Assembly (NCBI GenBank): GCA_947258695.1
Contig: CAMYJG010000020.1
Location: 1 to 37,874 of the forward strand
Direction: 5' to 3'
DNA from: an uncultured Ectothiorhodospiraceae bacterium
GTDB taxonomy: Bacteria; Pseudomonadota; Gammaproteobacteria; UBA6429; Thiohalophilaceae
Length of the DNA: 37,874 nt
The notes beneath the pieces are model-generated. The model was given only the letters and a program-made list of their open reading frames with translations, was not told the DNA's origin and ran no database searches. Shown piece after piece: positions 27,166 to 36,648 of this stretch (its first letter is position 1; every line of letters begins with the position of its first letter). A program made the translations under genes and the position numbers.

Positions 27166-30084
27166 ATGATAATTACCGAACAAATACAGCAATTACCGGC
27201 GTTATTTCAAGCAACAATTGAAAACCAATGGCAATCTTTTCTTGAAAGTGAGGTTGATGTTTCTTCTTTACCTGCTGAAGTCATTGAAACGTTACCCAAA
27301 GTCTGGGCTTGTTCAGAGTTTGTTATGCAAACATGTGTGCGTTTTCCTGAATTCTTTTTAGAATTGGCAGTTAGCGGAGACCTGTCAAAATCTTATGCAG
27401 AACAACATTATCAAGAATCGATTATTGCTGAATTAAAGCAAGGTGATGAAGAGGCGTTAAGTAAACAATTACGCTTATTTCGTCGTCGGGAAATGTTGCG
27501 AATTGTTTGGCGTGATATTGCTGGCTGGGCTGAGTTATATGAAACCACGACGGACCTTTCATTGATGGCTGAAGCCTGTATTGATTATGCCTTATCAAAT
27601 TTATATCAATGGCAGTGTCGTGACTTGGGGACGCCGGTTAATGAAGAGGGCGTTGAGCAACAACTTGTTGTGCTAGGGATGGGTAAATTAGGTGCATGGG
27701 AACTCAATGTTTCTTCAGACATCGATTTAATTTTTGCCTTTGCTGAAGATGGTGAGGTAAAAGGGGGGCCGAAACCATTAACTAATTCAGAGTTCTTTAC
27801 TAACCTGGGTAAAAAACTTATCCAGGCGCTGGATCAACAAACGGCAGATGGTTTTGTTTTTCGGGTTGATATGCGTTTGCGACCTTTTGGTCAAACAGGC
27901 CCGCTTGCCTCAAGCTTTTCTGCCTTTGAAAATTATTACCTTGTACATGGGCGCAGTTGGGAACGCTATGCCATGGTGAAGGTGCGCGTTGTTGGCGGCG
28001 ATCGTGAGCAGGGCGAAGATTTACTGAATTCATTGAAACCCTTTGTTTATCGTCGTTATCTTGATTTTGGTGCGTATGAGTCTTTGCGTGAACTAAAAGC
28101 CATGATTGCCCAGGAAGTGAAACGTAAGGGCATGAAAGATAATGTGAAGTTAGGTGCGGGTGGTATTCGTGAAGTTGAATTTATTGCCCAGGTGTTCCAG
28201 TTAATTCGTGGCGGTCGTGACACCGACTTGCAAGAACGACGTGTTTTGTTTGTCCTGGATAATCTTGCGGCAAAAAACTTACTACCAGGCTATGTTGTGA
28301 ATGAATTAAAACAGGCTTATGTTTTTTTACGCCACACTGAGCATCGCATCCAGGAGTACCAGGACAGGCAGACACATAATTTGCCCAATGATGAAATTGG
28401 CCAGGCGCGTTTGGCTTTAGGGATGGGATTTGAAAACTGGGACTTGTTTATAGCTGAACTCGATAAACATCGCGAAGTGGTCGAAGCGCATTTCGAGCAG
28501 GTGTTTGTCGCCCCTCAAACTGAAACAGAAAGCACGACTAAAGAGCCGGAACAACAGTCAGAAATTCAGCGACTTGAGGCACTTTGGTATAACAAGCTGG
28601 ATCAAGAGGAAGCACTTGAACTGTTATCGAGTTATGGTTTTAAGGATGTTGATGCGGCGTTAAAGCAATTAAAAACATTACACCAGAGTCGTCAATATGC
28701 TTCTTTAAGTCAGCAAGCACAAACCCGCCTGGATCGGTTGATGCCATTATTATTGGGCGCTCTCAGGCAAGTAGATAATGTGGATATCACCTTTGAACGC
28801 ATTTTTTCACTGCTTTCAAATGTGGCACAGCGTAGTGTTTACCTCGCTTTATTACTAGAAAATCCGATGGTGTTATCACAACTGATCAAGCTGTGCTCAG
28901 CCAGCCCATGGATTGCGCGTTATTTACAACAACTGCCGATTTTATTAGACGAGTTAATGGATCCGCGTAGTTTATATCTCCCTCCTGAGAAAGCTGAGCT
29001 CGAGCATGATCTAAGACAACGCCTGGCACAGGTTGACATTGATGATGTTGAGCAAGGCATGGATGTGTTGCGGCATTTCAAGCAATCGAATGTACTCCGG
29101 GTGGCAGCAGCGGATATCGCGGATGCCTTGCCCTTGATGAAGGTCAGTGACCATCTATCCTGGATAGCCGAAGTAGTGCTGGATGAAGCATTAGAACAGG
29201 GATGGCGACACCTGGTGGCACGCCATGGCAGGCCAGTGTGTAAGCTGGAAGGTGGGTTATGTGATAAAGGCTTTGCCATTGTAGGTTATGGCAAGTTAGG
29301 TGGTAATGAGCTGGGTTATGGATCTGACCTGGACATGGTGTTTTTGCATGGCAGTGAGAGTAATAACTTATTAACCGAGGCGAACGAAGATAAGGACGAA
29401 AAAGCCATCACCGTTTCGGTCTTTTTTGCTCGGTTGGGACAGCGAATTATTCATTTATTGACCGCGCTTACCTCGGCGGGGGTGTTGTATGAAGCCGATA
29501 TGCGATTACGCCCGGATGGGGCTTCAGGTATGTTAGTTACCAACCTGAAATCCTATCGCGATTACCAGGTGAAAAAGGCATGGCTCTGGGAGCACCAGGC
29601 CCTGGTGCGTGCCCGGGTGGTTGCCGGGGATCCTCTCATTGCAGAACAGTTTGCGGTGATCCGTCGCGAAGTCCTGGGGCAGCAGCGAGATAAGGCTATT
29701 TTGCGTAAAGAAGTGATCGATATGCGAAATCGTATGCGTAAAGAGCTTTGTAAGGAGAAAAAAGGCCTGTTTGACCTGAAACAGGGGGCTGGAGGTATCG
29801 TTGATATCGAATTTATGGTGCAATACGGGGTTCTGGCATGGGCTTGTGAGAAGCCGGATTTGCTGGAATATACCGATAATATTCGCTTGTTACAGGCACT
29901 GTCTGCAGCGGGTTTAATGTCGCAAGCAGATGTTGAAGTACTGAGTGATGCGTACCGGACTTTTCGGGCAAGATTACATAAAATGGCACTTCAGGAACAA
30001 CCGGGTTTGGTTGATGCTGAAGAATATCGTGAATTATCTACCGCTGTGCAGCAAATTTGGCTGCGCTGGCTGGTAACTGAATAA
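27166..30084 (+). CDS. glnE: Bifunctional glutamine synthetase adenylyltransferase/deadenylase
   Basis: GlnE adds and removes AMP on glutamine synthetase in response to PII state and glutamine. The 972 residues cover both nucleotidyltransferase-like halves: the N-terminal deadenylase with GMGKLGAWELNVSSDIDLIF and the C-terminal adenylylase with GYGKLGGNELGYGSDLDMVF, each carrying the GS-x-D-x-D/SD-x-D metal site. MRLRPFGQTGPLASSF and MRLRPDGASGMLV repeat in each half, as do KLGAGGIREVEFI and KQGAGGIVDIEFM. The N-terminal ~27 residues resemble those of the chimeric ORF at 19797. A palindromic repeat separates it from ilvE. Confidence 0.97.
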   Translation: MIITEQIQQLPALFQATIENQWQSFLESEVDVSSLPAEVIETLPKVWACSEFVMQTCVRFPEFFLELAVSGDLSKSYAEQHYQESIIAELKQGDEEALSKQLRLFRRREMLRIVWRDIAGWAELYETTTDLSLMAEACIDYALSNLYQWQCRDLGTPVNEEGVEQQLVVLGMGKLGAWELNVSSDIDLIFAFAEDGEVKGGPKPLTNSEFFTNLGKKLIQALDQQTADGFVFRVDMRLRPFGQTGPLASSFSAFENYYLVHGRSWERYAMVKVRVVGGDREQGEDLLNSLKPFVYRRYLDFGAYESLRELKAMIAQEVKRKGMKDNVKLGAGGIREVEFIAQVFQLIRGGRDTDLQERRVLFVLDNLAAKNLLPGYVVNELKQAYVFLRHTEHRIQEYQDRQTHNLPNDEIGQARLALGMGFENWDLFIAELDKHREVVEAHFEQVFVAPQTETESTTKEPEQQSEIQRLEALWYNKLDQEEALELLSSYGFKDVDAALKQLKTLHQSRQYASLSQQAQTRLDRLMPLLLGALRQVDNVDITFERIFSLLSNVAQRSVYLALLLENPMVLSQLIKLCSASPWIARYLQQLPILLDELMDPRSLYLPPEKAELEHDLRQRLAQVDIDDVEQGMDVLRHFKQSNVLRVAAADIADALPLMKVSDHLSWIAEVVLDEALEQGWRHLVARHGRPVCKLEGGLCDKGFAIVGYGKLGGNELGYGSDLDMVFLHGSESNNLLTEANEDKDEKAITVSVFFARLGQRIIHLLTALTSAGVLYEADMRLRPDGASGMLVTNLKSYRDYQVKKAWLWEHQALVRARVVAGDPLIAEQFAVIRREVLGQQRDKAILRKEVIDMRNRMRKELCKEKKGLFDLKQGAGGIVDIEFMVQYGVLAWACEKPDLLEYTDNIRLLQALSAAGLMSQADVEVLSDAYRTFRARLHKMALQEQPGLVDAEEYRELSTAVQQIWLRWLVTE

Positions 30085-30092
30085 AAAATACT

Positions 30093-30185
30093 GTCATTCC
30101 GGCATGCTTCTCACCCTTCGGGTACTGTAGAACCGGAATCCAGATGAATATTAATTAGATTCCGGCTGAAGCATGCCGGAATGAC
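30093..30185. repeat. Nested palindromic repeat between glnE and ilvE
   Basis: GTCATTCCGGCATGCTTC (30093-30110) is perfectly mirrored by GAAGCATGCCGGAATGAC (30168-30185). Inside, CCGGAATC (30133-30140) pairs with GATTCCGG (30158-30165). Extragenic repeats containing GTCATTCCGG are common in proteobacteria. It fills almost the entire gap and may be a mobile palindromic unit or a 3'-end stabiliser. Confidence 0.82.
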
Positions 30186-30208
30186 GCAATAAGAGTGGAG
30201 AAAGATAT

Positions 30209-31132
30209 ATGTCGATGGCTGACCGTGATGGTGTAATTTGGTTGGACGGTGAGTTAGTGCCCTGGCGTGAAGCCAAGGTGCATGTACTGACACATACCCT
30301 GCATTATGGCACGGGTGTTTTTGAGGGCGTGCGCGCCTATCATGCCGATCAAGGTACAGCAATTTTCCGCCTGGGCGAGCATACCGATCGTTTATTCCGC
30401 TCGGCTCATATATTAGGAATGGATATTCCCTTTGATAAAGAGACTTTGAACGAAGTTCAAAAACAAGTGATTCGTGAAAATAATCTCGACTCAGCTTATT
30501 TGCGCCCGATGTGTTTCTTTGGTTCAGAAGGCATTGGTTTGCGTGCGGATAACCTGAAAGTACACGTGATGGTGGCTGGCTGGGAATGGGGTGCATATTT
30601 AGGCCCGGAAGCGCTTGAAAAAGGTATCCGTATTCGTACTTCTTCTTATACGCGCCACCACGTCAATATCACTATGTGTAAAGCCAAGGCCAATGGTAAT
30701 TACATGAATTCAACGCTGGCGTTACAAGAAGCGCTACGTGATGGTTATGACGAAGCCTTGTTACTGGACGTGGATGGTTTTGTCGCTGAAGGTAGCGGTG
30801 AAAATATTTTTATTGTTCGTAACGGGATTATTTATACTCCTGACTTAACCTCTGCGTTGGAAGGTATCACACGTGAGACTATTGTTAAGCTGGCCGAAGA
30901 GTTTGGCTACGAAGTGCGTGAGAAACGTATTACTCGCGATGAAGTGTATGTTGCTGATGAAGCCTTCTTTACCGGGACCGCTGCTGAAGTAACGCCGATT
31001 CGCGAACTTGATGGCCGGGCGATTGGCTCGGGCTCACGTGGTCCAATCACAGAAAAATTACAATCAAAATATTTTGACCTGGTGCACGGTCGTGTACCGG
31101 AACATATGGATTGGTTAGATTCAGTAAAATAA
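30209..31132 (+). CDS. ilvE: Branched-chain amino acid aminotransferase
   Basis: IlvE is a fold-type IV PLP enzyme that makes Leu, Ile and Val from their keto acids with glutamate. The 307 residues are full length. Visible motifs are HTLHYGTGVFEGVRAY, YLRPMCFFGSEG, the PLP-binding lysine in AKANGNYMNS (Lys160), EALLLDVDGFVAEGSGENIF and FFTGTAAEVTPIRELD. GGAGAAAG precedes the ATG. The glnE-ilvE-LPS-core order is also found in Pseudomonas. Confidence 0.97.
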   Translation: MSMADRDGVIWLDGELVPWREAKVHVLTHTLHYGTGVFEGVRAYHADQGTAIFRLGEHTDRLFRSAHILGMDIPFDKETLNEVQKQVIRENNLDSAYLRPMCFFGSEGIGLRADNLKVHVMVAGWEWGAYLGPEALEKGIRIRTSSYTRHHVNITMCKAKANGNYMNSTLALQEALRDGYDEALLLDVDGFVAEGSGENIFIVRNGIIYTPDLTSALEGITRETIVKLAEEFGYEVREKRITRDEVYVADEAFFTGTAAEVTPIRELDGRAIGSGSRGPITEKLQSKYFDLVHGRVPEHMDWLDSVK

Positions 31133-31193
31133 TATCGGGATTGAAATAAAAATAATAATTATCCTGAAGTAAATATAAACGAGGAGAAAGGGG

Positions 31194-31400
31194 ATGGCTG
31201 ATACAGTAAATGCAAATACTAAACCTTTGCAGTCTAACGCAGTAAAGCGCTACGAAGTGACTAAAAAAGATTTACCATTACACTGCCCAATGCCAAACAT
31301 GTCTTTATGGAATTCACATCCGCGCGTGTTTTTAGCTATAGAAGACTCGGGTGAAGCGACTTGCCCGTATTGTGGTGCGGTTTATATTTTAAAAGATTAA
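31194..31400 (+). CDS. CHCC-type zinc-finger protein
   Basis: The 68-residue protein matches the zf-CHCC family: a His-Cys pair (30-31, LHCPMPN), SHPRVFL with His42, and CPYCGAVY with Cys57 and Cys60 as likely zinc ligands. The family includes the mitochondrial complex I subunit NDUFS6, but the role of the bacterial proteins is unclear. GAGGAGAAAGGGG is a strong ribosome site. Such genes often sit next to ilvE or LPS heptose genes; here it precedes hldE by nine bases. Confidence 0.9.
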   Translation: MADTVNANTKPLQSNAVKRYEVTKKDLPLHCPMPNMSLWNSHPRVFLAIEDSGEATCPYCGAVYILKD

Positions 31401-31409
31401 AAAAATAAT

Positions 31410-32852
31410 ATGAAAATAGAGTTACCCTCTCTTACCGACGCTAATGTTTTAGTTGTTGGTGACTTAATGTTAGATCGTTATTGGCACGGAGATACATCAC
31501 GTATATCCCCAGAAGCCCCTGTACCTGTTGTTAAGGTAGGTGAAGCTGAAGAACGTGCCGGTGGTGCGGGTAACGTGGCACTGAATATATCTGCATTGGG
31601 TTCGCGTGCAAGTTTAATGGGTTTTACCGGTGATGATGAGCAATGCAGTGCATTGGAAAAATTATTAACACCACTGGGGGTTGATTGTTTATTTGATAAA
31701 TTAGCTGGTGCCGCAACAATCACCAAGCTGCGCGTATTAAGTCGTCATCAACAATTGATTCGTCTTGATTTTGAGGATGGCTTTGAGACTCAAAAAGCAG
31801 ATAACTTATTGAAAAGTTTTCAGTCTCAATTAGAGAGTACCGGCGCAGTTGTGTTGTCTGATTATGGTAAAGGCACGTTACGCCAGGTCCAGGAGTTTAT
31901 TAAAGTCGCACGTAAAGCAGGTAAAGCTGTTCTTGTTGATCCTAAAGGTTCTGATTTTACAAAGTATCGTGGTGCCACCTTAATTACACCTAATATGCAT
32001 GAGTTTGAAGGTGTGGTGGGTCGTTGTGAGTCTGATGAAGATATTGTTGCAAAAGGTCAGGACTTAATGACCGAGCTTGATTTAGACGCCTTGCTGATTA
32101 CCCGTAGCGAGCGTGGAATGACCTTGTTACAAAAAGATTTACCTGCTATTCATTTACCCACCCGGGCCAAGGAAGTATTTGATGTTACCGGTGCTGGTGA
32201 TACGGTGATATCCGTTTTAGCTGCTGCGCTTGCTGCGGGTGAATCCTTTGCTGATGCCACCGTGTTATCGAATCTTGCTGCCGGTATCGTGGTGAGTAAG
32301 TTAGGGACTGCGACAGTAAGCATGAGTGAGTTACGTCGCGAGATTAGAAAACAAAACCAGGTCCAACGTGGTGTTGTTGAAGAAGATGCGTTATTGCAAT
32401 TAGTGACTGAATCGAAAGAGCACGGTGAAACTGTAGTCATGACCAATGGTTGTTTTGATATTTTGCATGCCGGTCATGTCGCTTATCTTGAACAGGCCCG
32501 GGAACTCGGTGATCGTTTAATCGTTGCGGTCAATGATGATGATTCTGTAAAACGTCTTAAAGGTCCAGAGCGACCTGTTAACACTATGGAAAAGCGCATG
32601 CGTATGTTGGCCGCATTAGAATGTGTTGATTGGGTCGTTCCATTTTATGAAGATACGCCAACTCGACAAATTTGTAAGTTGAATCCAGATATTTTGGTGA
32701 AAGGTGGCGACAATGATCCGGATAAAATCCCGGGTGGTGATTGTATTCGCGAAGCAGGTGGCGAGGTAAAAGTTTTAACCTATATTGATGGTGTATCAAC
32801 AACCGGCATTATTAGCACAATTCGTGAGACTGAAAATAAAATTAAAAAGTAG
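31410..32852 (+). CDS. hldE: Bifunctional heptose-7-phosphate kinase / heptose-1-phosphate adenylyltransferase
   Basis: HldE supplies two steps in making ADP-heptose for the LPS inner core. At 480 residues it has both domains: a PfkB-type kinase (about 1-315; [11 protein letters not shown] 49-59, and [10 protein letters not shown] 257-266 with the catalytic Asp) and a cytidylyltransferase-like domain (about 340-475; [13 protein letters not shown] 345-357, VKGGDND and GVSTTGII). Both active sites look intact. It starts the tight run of LPS genes 31410-36648. Confidence 0.97.
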   Translation: MKIELPSLTDANVLVVGDLMLDRYWHGDTSRISPEAPVPVVKVGEAEERAGGAGNVALNISALGSRASLMGFTGDDEQCSALEKLLTPLGVDCLFDKLAGAATITKLRVLSRHQQLIRLDFEDGFETQKADNLLKSFQSQLESTGAVVLSDYGKGTLRQVQEFIKVARKAGKAVLVDPKGSDFTKYRGATLITPNMHEFEGVVGRCESDEDIVAKGQDLMTELDLDALLITRSERGMTLLQKDLPAIHLPTRAKEVFDVTGAGDTVISVLAAALAAGESFADATVLSNLAAGIVVSKLGTATVSMSELRREIRKQNQVQRGVVEEDALLQLVTESKEHGETVVMTNGCFDILHAGHVAYLEQARELGDRLIVAVNDDDSVKRLKGPERPVNTMEKRMRMLAALECVDWVVPFYEDTPTRQICKLNPDILVKGGDNDPDKIPGGDCIREAGGEVKVLTYIDGVSTTGIISTIRETENKIKK

Positions 32853-32860
32853 AATTTGCG

Positions 32861-34072
32861 ATGACAGCCTCTGATGCGTTAGATACTTCGGCAAAGCAAC
32901 TGAACGTTGATATTGTTATCTTTGGCGGAGGGGTAGCTGGCTTATGGCTATTAAGCCGTTTAAAAAAAGCGGGTTACCAGGTTCTCTTATTAGAAAACGA
33001 AGCACTAGGTGCCGGTCAAACGCGTTATTCACAAGGCATTATTCATGGTGGTACAAAATACGCTTTAACCGGAAAATTAACCGCTTCATCTGAATCTATT
33101 TATGACATGCCACAAATTTGGCGAGATTGTTTACAGGGTCAAGGTGAGGTTGATCTTTCATCGGTGAAGATTTTATCCGAACACCAATACATGTGGTCAA
33201 CCCCGAGTTTGTTATCACGACTATCAGGCTTTTTTGCCAGCCGTGTTGTTCGTGGACGGATGCTGGCTGTAAAAAAATATAATTATCCCGCTGCTTTTCA
33301 GAATAACAAGTTCAAAGGCAAAGTTTATCAGCTTGATGAACCTGTGTTAGATGCAGGTAGTATTATTAATGCACTTGCTAAACCTAATATAAGTAACATT
33401 ATGCATATTAAGTCGATAAAGGAATTATCTGAAACCCGCTTGAATGTTGAAGCAGCAAATGGTGAGGTGTGGGATATTACATCGAAAAAATCCATTTTAG
33501 CAGCAGGTCAAGGTAATGCCGCTTTATTACAACAACTTGGACATCACTCGCCTGAAATGCAACTTCGGCCATTACAAATGGTGATGGTGCGGGGTGGGTT
33601 ACCAGAAAAACTTTATGCGCATTGTTTAGGCGCCAGTGTTAATCCTCGTATCACCATAACTAGTGGTGAAGACACACAGGGGAATATCGTTTGGTATCTT
33701 GGCGGACAGCTGGCAGAAGAAGGCGTTCATCGAACAAAAGAAGAGCAAATTAGTAAAGCTAAAAAAGAGTTACAGGCTCTAATGCCATGGTTAGATTTTT
33801 CTATCATGCAATGGGCAAGCATCGATATCAACCGGGCTGAAGTAAAGCAAGCTGATGGTTCACGTCCAAGCAGCTCTTATTATGATGAGATTAAAAATGT
33901 AATTACTGTATGGCCAACTAAACTGGCCTTAGCACCTAATTTAGCACGTGAAGTGCTTGAACATTTAGAAGACACAAACATAACTAAAAGTGGGGCCAGG
34001 GAAATGCCAGGTTTTAGTCATGCCCCAATAGCTGACTTACCCTGGCAGGAAGAGAGCAAATGGCAAAGTTAG
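32861..34072 (+). CDS. FAD-dependent oxidoreductase (DAO family) in LPS core locus
   Basis: The 403-residue protein has an N-terminal Rossmann FAD site (VDIVIFGGGVAGLWL, 16-30; then VLLLENEALGAGQTRYSQG) and the DAO-type IIHGGTKYAL loop. A C-terminal substrate/FAD-capping domain includes GNIVWYLGGQLAEEG and VWPTKLALAPNL. It resembles glycerol-3-phosphate dehydrogenase or L-2-hydroxyacid oxidase folds, but the substrate is unknown. No signal peptide is seen. It follows hldE by eight bases and overlaps the next gene by 13, so it is translated with the LPS genes. Confidence 0.82.
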   Translation: MTASDALDTSAKQLNVDIVIFGGGVAGLWLLSRLKKAGYQVLLLENEALGAGQTRYSQGIIHGGTKYALTGKLTASSESIYDMPQIWRDCLQGQGEVDLSSVKILSEHQYMWSTPSLLSRLSGFFASRVVRGRMLAVKKYNYPAAFQNNKFKGKVYQLDEPVLDAGSIINALAKPNISNIMHIKSIKELSETRLNVEAANGEVWDITSKKSILAAGQGNAALLQQLGHHSPEMQLRPLQMVMVRGGLPEKLYAHCLGASVNPRITITSGEDTQGNIVWYLGGQLAEEGVHRTKEEQISKAKKELQALMPWLDFSIMQWASIDINRAEVKQADGSRPSSSYYDEIKNVITVWPTKLALAPNLAREVLEHLEDTNITKSGAREMPGFSHAPIADLPWQEESKWQS

Positions 34073-34851
34073 AAAAACGGCAATTGGGTTCAACCGGTAT
34101 CGAAGTGAGCGTGCTTGGCTTAGGTACGGTTAAATTGGGTCGTGATCAGGAAGTGAAGTACCCCTCTGGTTTTACAATTCCAAATGATAATGAAGTACGT
34201 GACTTATTAGCGCTATCAAAAGATCTTGGAATTAATTTCATTGATACAGCACCTGCTTATGGCAATAGTGAAGAACGTCTTGGCCAATTAATGGATAACC
34301 CGAACGACTGGGTTATTATGACTAAAGTGGGTGAAATATTTGAAAATGGAACATCGAGCTTTGATTTTTCTGCACAACATACCCGCATGAGTGTTGAACG
34401 AAGTTTAAAAAGACTAAAACGCGATAATCTGGATATGGTCTTGGTACATTCTAATGGCGATGATATGCAGATCATTAATAATGAAGGTGCACTAGAAGAA
34501 TTAGATAAGTTAAAGCAAGAAGGTTTAATCCAGTCTTATGGCATGTCGACGAAAACAGTAGAAGGCGGCATGTGGATTGTTGAAAATACCGATGTGGTGA
34601 TGGCAACATTAAATCTGAGTGATGATCATGATATCGAAGTCATTGCCCGGGCGGCTGAATTGAATAAAGGGGTTGTCATCAAGAAAGGCTTACAGAGTGG
34701 TCATGCTGATAAATCTGCAGGTGGTGGCGGCGTCGAGCAGGCCTTTGAATACATTTTTGGCCATCAAGGCGTCAGTAGCGTGATCGTTGGAACGATTAAT
34801 TCCAGTCATCTGAAGCAGAACGTTGAAATAGTTAACCGTGTCTGCAGGTAG
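34060..34851 (+). CDS. Aldo/keto reductase in LPS core locus
   Basis: The 263-residue protein starts with the aldo/keto reductase signature RQLGSTGIEVSVLGLGTVKLG. The catalytic tetrad is visible: Asp62 and Tyr67 in FIDTAPAYGNSEERLG, Lys89 in IMTKVGE and His130 in MVLVHSNGDD. The C-terminal NADPH-site SSVIVGTINSSHLKQN is present. It is slightly short for the family. Its ATG lies inside the end of the FAD-oxidoreductase gene (13-base overlap), suggesting coupled translation and possibly a coupled reaction. The substrate is unknown. Confidence 0.87.
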   Translation: MAKLEKRQLGSTGIEVSVLGLGTVKLGRDQEVKYPSGFTIPNDNEVRDLLALSKDLGINFIDTAPAYGNSEERLGQLMDNPNDWVIMTKVGEIFENGTSSFDFSAQHTRMSVERSLKRLKRDNLDMVLVHSNGDDMQIINNEGALEELDKLKQEGLIQSYGMSTKTVEGGMWIVENTDVVMATLNLSDDHDIEVIARAAELNKGVVIKKGLQSGHADKSAGGGGVEQAFEYIFGHQGVSSVIVGTINSSHLKQNVEIVNRVCR

Positions 34852-34860
34852 CTTAAAACA

Positions 34861-35886
34861 GTGAGTAACATGGAAAACCAGGCACAACAGATACTTGTTG
34901 CTGGACCTGCTTGGGTTGGTGATATGGTGATGGCTCAAAGTTTATTTATGACATTAAAGCAACGTCCACACCAGGTTGAAATCGATGTATTAGCCCCTGC
35001 CTGGTCCAATCCTATCCTTGCCCGAATGCCTGAAGTAAGAGAGACCATTAATTTGCCGGTTAGTCATGGGGAGCTTGGTTTATTTCGACGTTTTAAATTA
35101 GGTAAGTTATTACGGGCTAAACAGTATGATCAGTCAATTATTACGCCTCGTTCCTTTAAATCTGCACTTGTACCCTTTTTTGCGCAGGCAAAAAAACGAA
35201 CAGGTTACAGGGGTGAAATGCGTTATGGTGTATTAAATGATATACATCACTTAGATAAAAATATTTTAAAGCAAACAGTACAACGCTATGTTGCTTTAGG
35301 TTTAGAGCATGAGTCAGCCCAGGCGCCTGATATTCCGTATCCTAAATTATCAATCGACCAGGAAAATTTAAAACGTTTATTAGCCGAGTTTAATTTGAAT
35401 ACGGATAACCCGGTCGTGGCACTGTTGCCCGGTGCCGAGTATGGAGAAGCAAAGCGCTGGCCGATTGAATATTATGCTGAGCTGGCTAACAAGTTAAGCG
35501 AGCAAGGTTTACAGGTTTGGATATTAGGCTCGCAAAAAGATTATGATGCAGCTAGGATTATATCTAAAGGAAATAAAGCAATAAACATGTGTGGTAAGAC
35601 ACAGTTAGAAGATAGTATTGATCTCTTATCAGTATGCCAGGGAGCAGTAACGAATGACTCTGGGTTAATGCATATTGCCGCGGCAGTCGGTATACCCCTG
35701 GTGGCAATATATGGTTCTTCGACACCAGCTTACACACCGCCATTAACCGATAAAGCAACAATAAAATACTTGGGTTTAAAATGCAGCCCTTGTTTTAAAC
35801 GAGTTTGTCCGTTGGGTCATACCAATTGCTTAAAAAATATTGCTGTTAAAGATATTTTTAAAAGTATAGAACTAATTCTTAACTAA
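34861..35886 (+). CDS. waaF: ADP-heptose:LPS heptosyltransferase II
   Basis: This glycosyltransferase family 9 enzyme adds the second heptose to the LPS inner core at the cytoplasmic membrane face. The 341 residues include ILVAGPAWVGDMVMAQSL, VVALLPGAEYGEAKRWP, TNDSGLMHIAAAVGIPLVAI and YGSSTPAYTPP, all typical of WaaF. A GTG start at 34861 has AGGTAG about 10 bases upstream; an in-frame ATG lies three codons later (34870). It follows the aldo/keto reductase by nine bases. Confidence 0.94.
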   Translation: MSNMENQAQQILVAGPAWVGDMVMAQSLFMTLKQRPHQVEIDVLAPAWSNPILARMPEVRETINLPVSHGELGLFRRFKLGKLLRAKQYDQSIITPRSFKSALVPFFAQAKKRTGYRGEMRYGVLNDIHHLDKNILKQTVQRYVALGLEHESAQAPDIPYPKLSIDQENLKRLLAEFNLNTDNPVVALLPGAEYGEAKRWPIEYYAELANKLSEQGLQVWILGSQKDYDAARIISKGNKAINMCGKTQLEDSIDLLSVCQGAVTNDSGLMHIAAAVGIPLVAIYGSSTPAYTPPLTDKATIKYLGLKCSPCFKRVCPLGHTNCLKNIAVKDIFKSIELILN

Positions 35887-35898
35887 GAAGAAAAAAAT

Positions 35899-36648
35899 AT
35901 GCCTAAAATTTCAGCATGTATAATTTCATATAATGAAGAGAATAAAATTGAAGACTGCCTGAAAAGTTTAGACGGTGTGGTTGATGAAATAATTGTTGTT
36001 GATTCATTAAGTTCCGATAAGACAATAGATATCGTCAAAAAATATACCGATAAAATTTATGAGCAGAAATTTCTGGGGCATGTAGAGCAGAAGAATCTTG
36101 CCGTTGAAAAAGCCAGTTATGACTGGATCTTAAGTTTAGATTGTGATGAACGATTAACCCAGGAATTAAAAGGCTCAATATTAAAGATTAAAGATAGCTT
36201 AGAAAATGCAGATGCCTACCGCATGGCACGGAAAACATTTTATGTCTATCGCTGGTTAAATCATTGTTGGTATCCCGATTTTAAAGTAAGGCTGTTTAAT
36301 CGTAATACAGCTAGATGGGGAGGAACGAATCCTCATGACAGGGTTGAGGTTTCTGGTAGTAATATTATTACTCTTAAAGGCGATATACAGCATTACTCAT
36401 TTAACAGTATTTCAGAGCATTTAAAAACTATTGATAGTTTTACAGAGATTGGTGCAAAAGAAATTATAAAAAAAGGTAAGTCAGTCAGTCACATTAGCCC
36501 TTTTACTCATGGAGTATGGACTTTTGTGAAGCTTTATATCTTTAAAAAAGGTTTTATGGATGGCTATGCGGGGTTAGTGGTTTCTATGTTATCTGGAATG
36601 CATGCCTTTATTAAATACACAAAAGTTATTATGATTAGAAAAAATTAA
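35899..36648 (+). CDS. Glycosyltransferase family 2, WaaE/KdtX-like
   Basis: The 249-residue protein opens with a GT-A fold, ISACIISYNEENKIEDCL and DEIIVVDSLSSDKT, and has the metal-binding DxD in ILSLDCDERLT. The overall pattern, including KFLGHVEQKN and the C-terminal membrane-associated stretch near 205-235, is that of WaaE/KdtX, which adds a glucose to heptose I of the LPS core. Donor and acceptor are inferred from context. AAGAAGAAA precedes the ATG 12 bases after waaF. The stop overlaps the stop of the convergent ligase gene. Confidence 0.85.
   Translation: MPKISACIISYNEENKIEDCLKSLDGVVDEIIVVDSLSSDKTIDIVKKYTDKIYEQKFLGHVEQKNLAVEKASYDWILSLDCDERLTQELKGSILKIKDSLENADAYRMARKTFYVYRWLNHCWYPDFKVRLFNRNTARWGGTNPHDRVEVSGSNIITLKGDIQHYSFNSISEHLKTIDSFTEIGAKEIIKKGKSVSHISPFTHGVWTFVKLYIFKKGFMDGYAGLVVSMLSGMHAFIKYTKVIMIRKN

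Noticed and set aside
27166-30084. glnE split or frameshifted, because of internal duplicate motifs
   Set aside because: The repeated motifs are the two normal nucleotidyltransferase halves, and the frame is continuous over the full family length.
30093-30185. Phage or integron attachment site
   Set aside because: No integrase, tRNA gene or flanking direct repeat is present; it fits a palindromic extragenic repeat better.
30111-30596. 161-residue minus-strand frame over the glnE-ilvE gap and ilvE start
   Set aside because: It runs through the palindromic repeat and antisense to conserved ilvE; no domain is recognisable.
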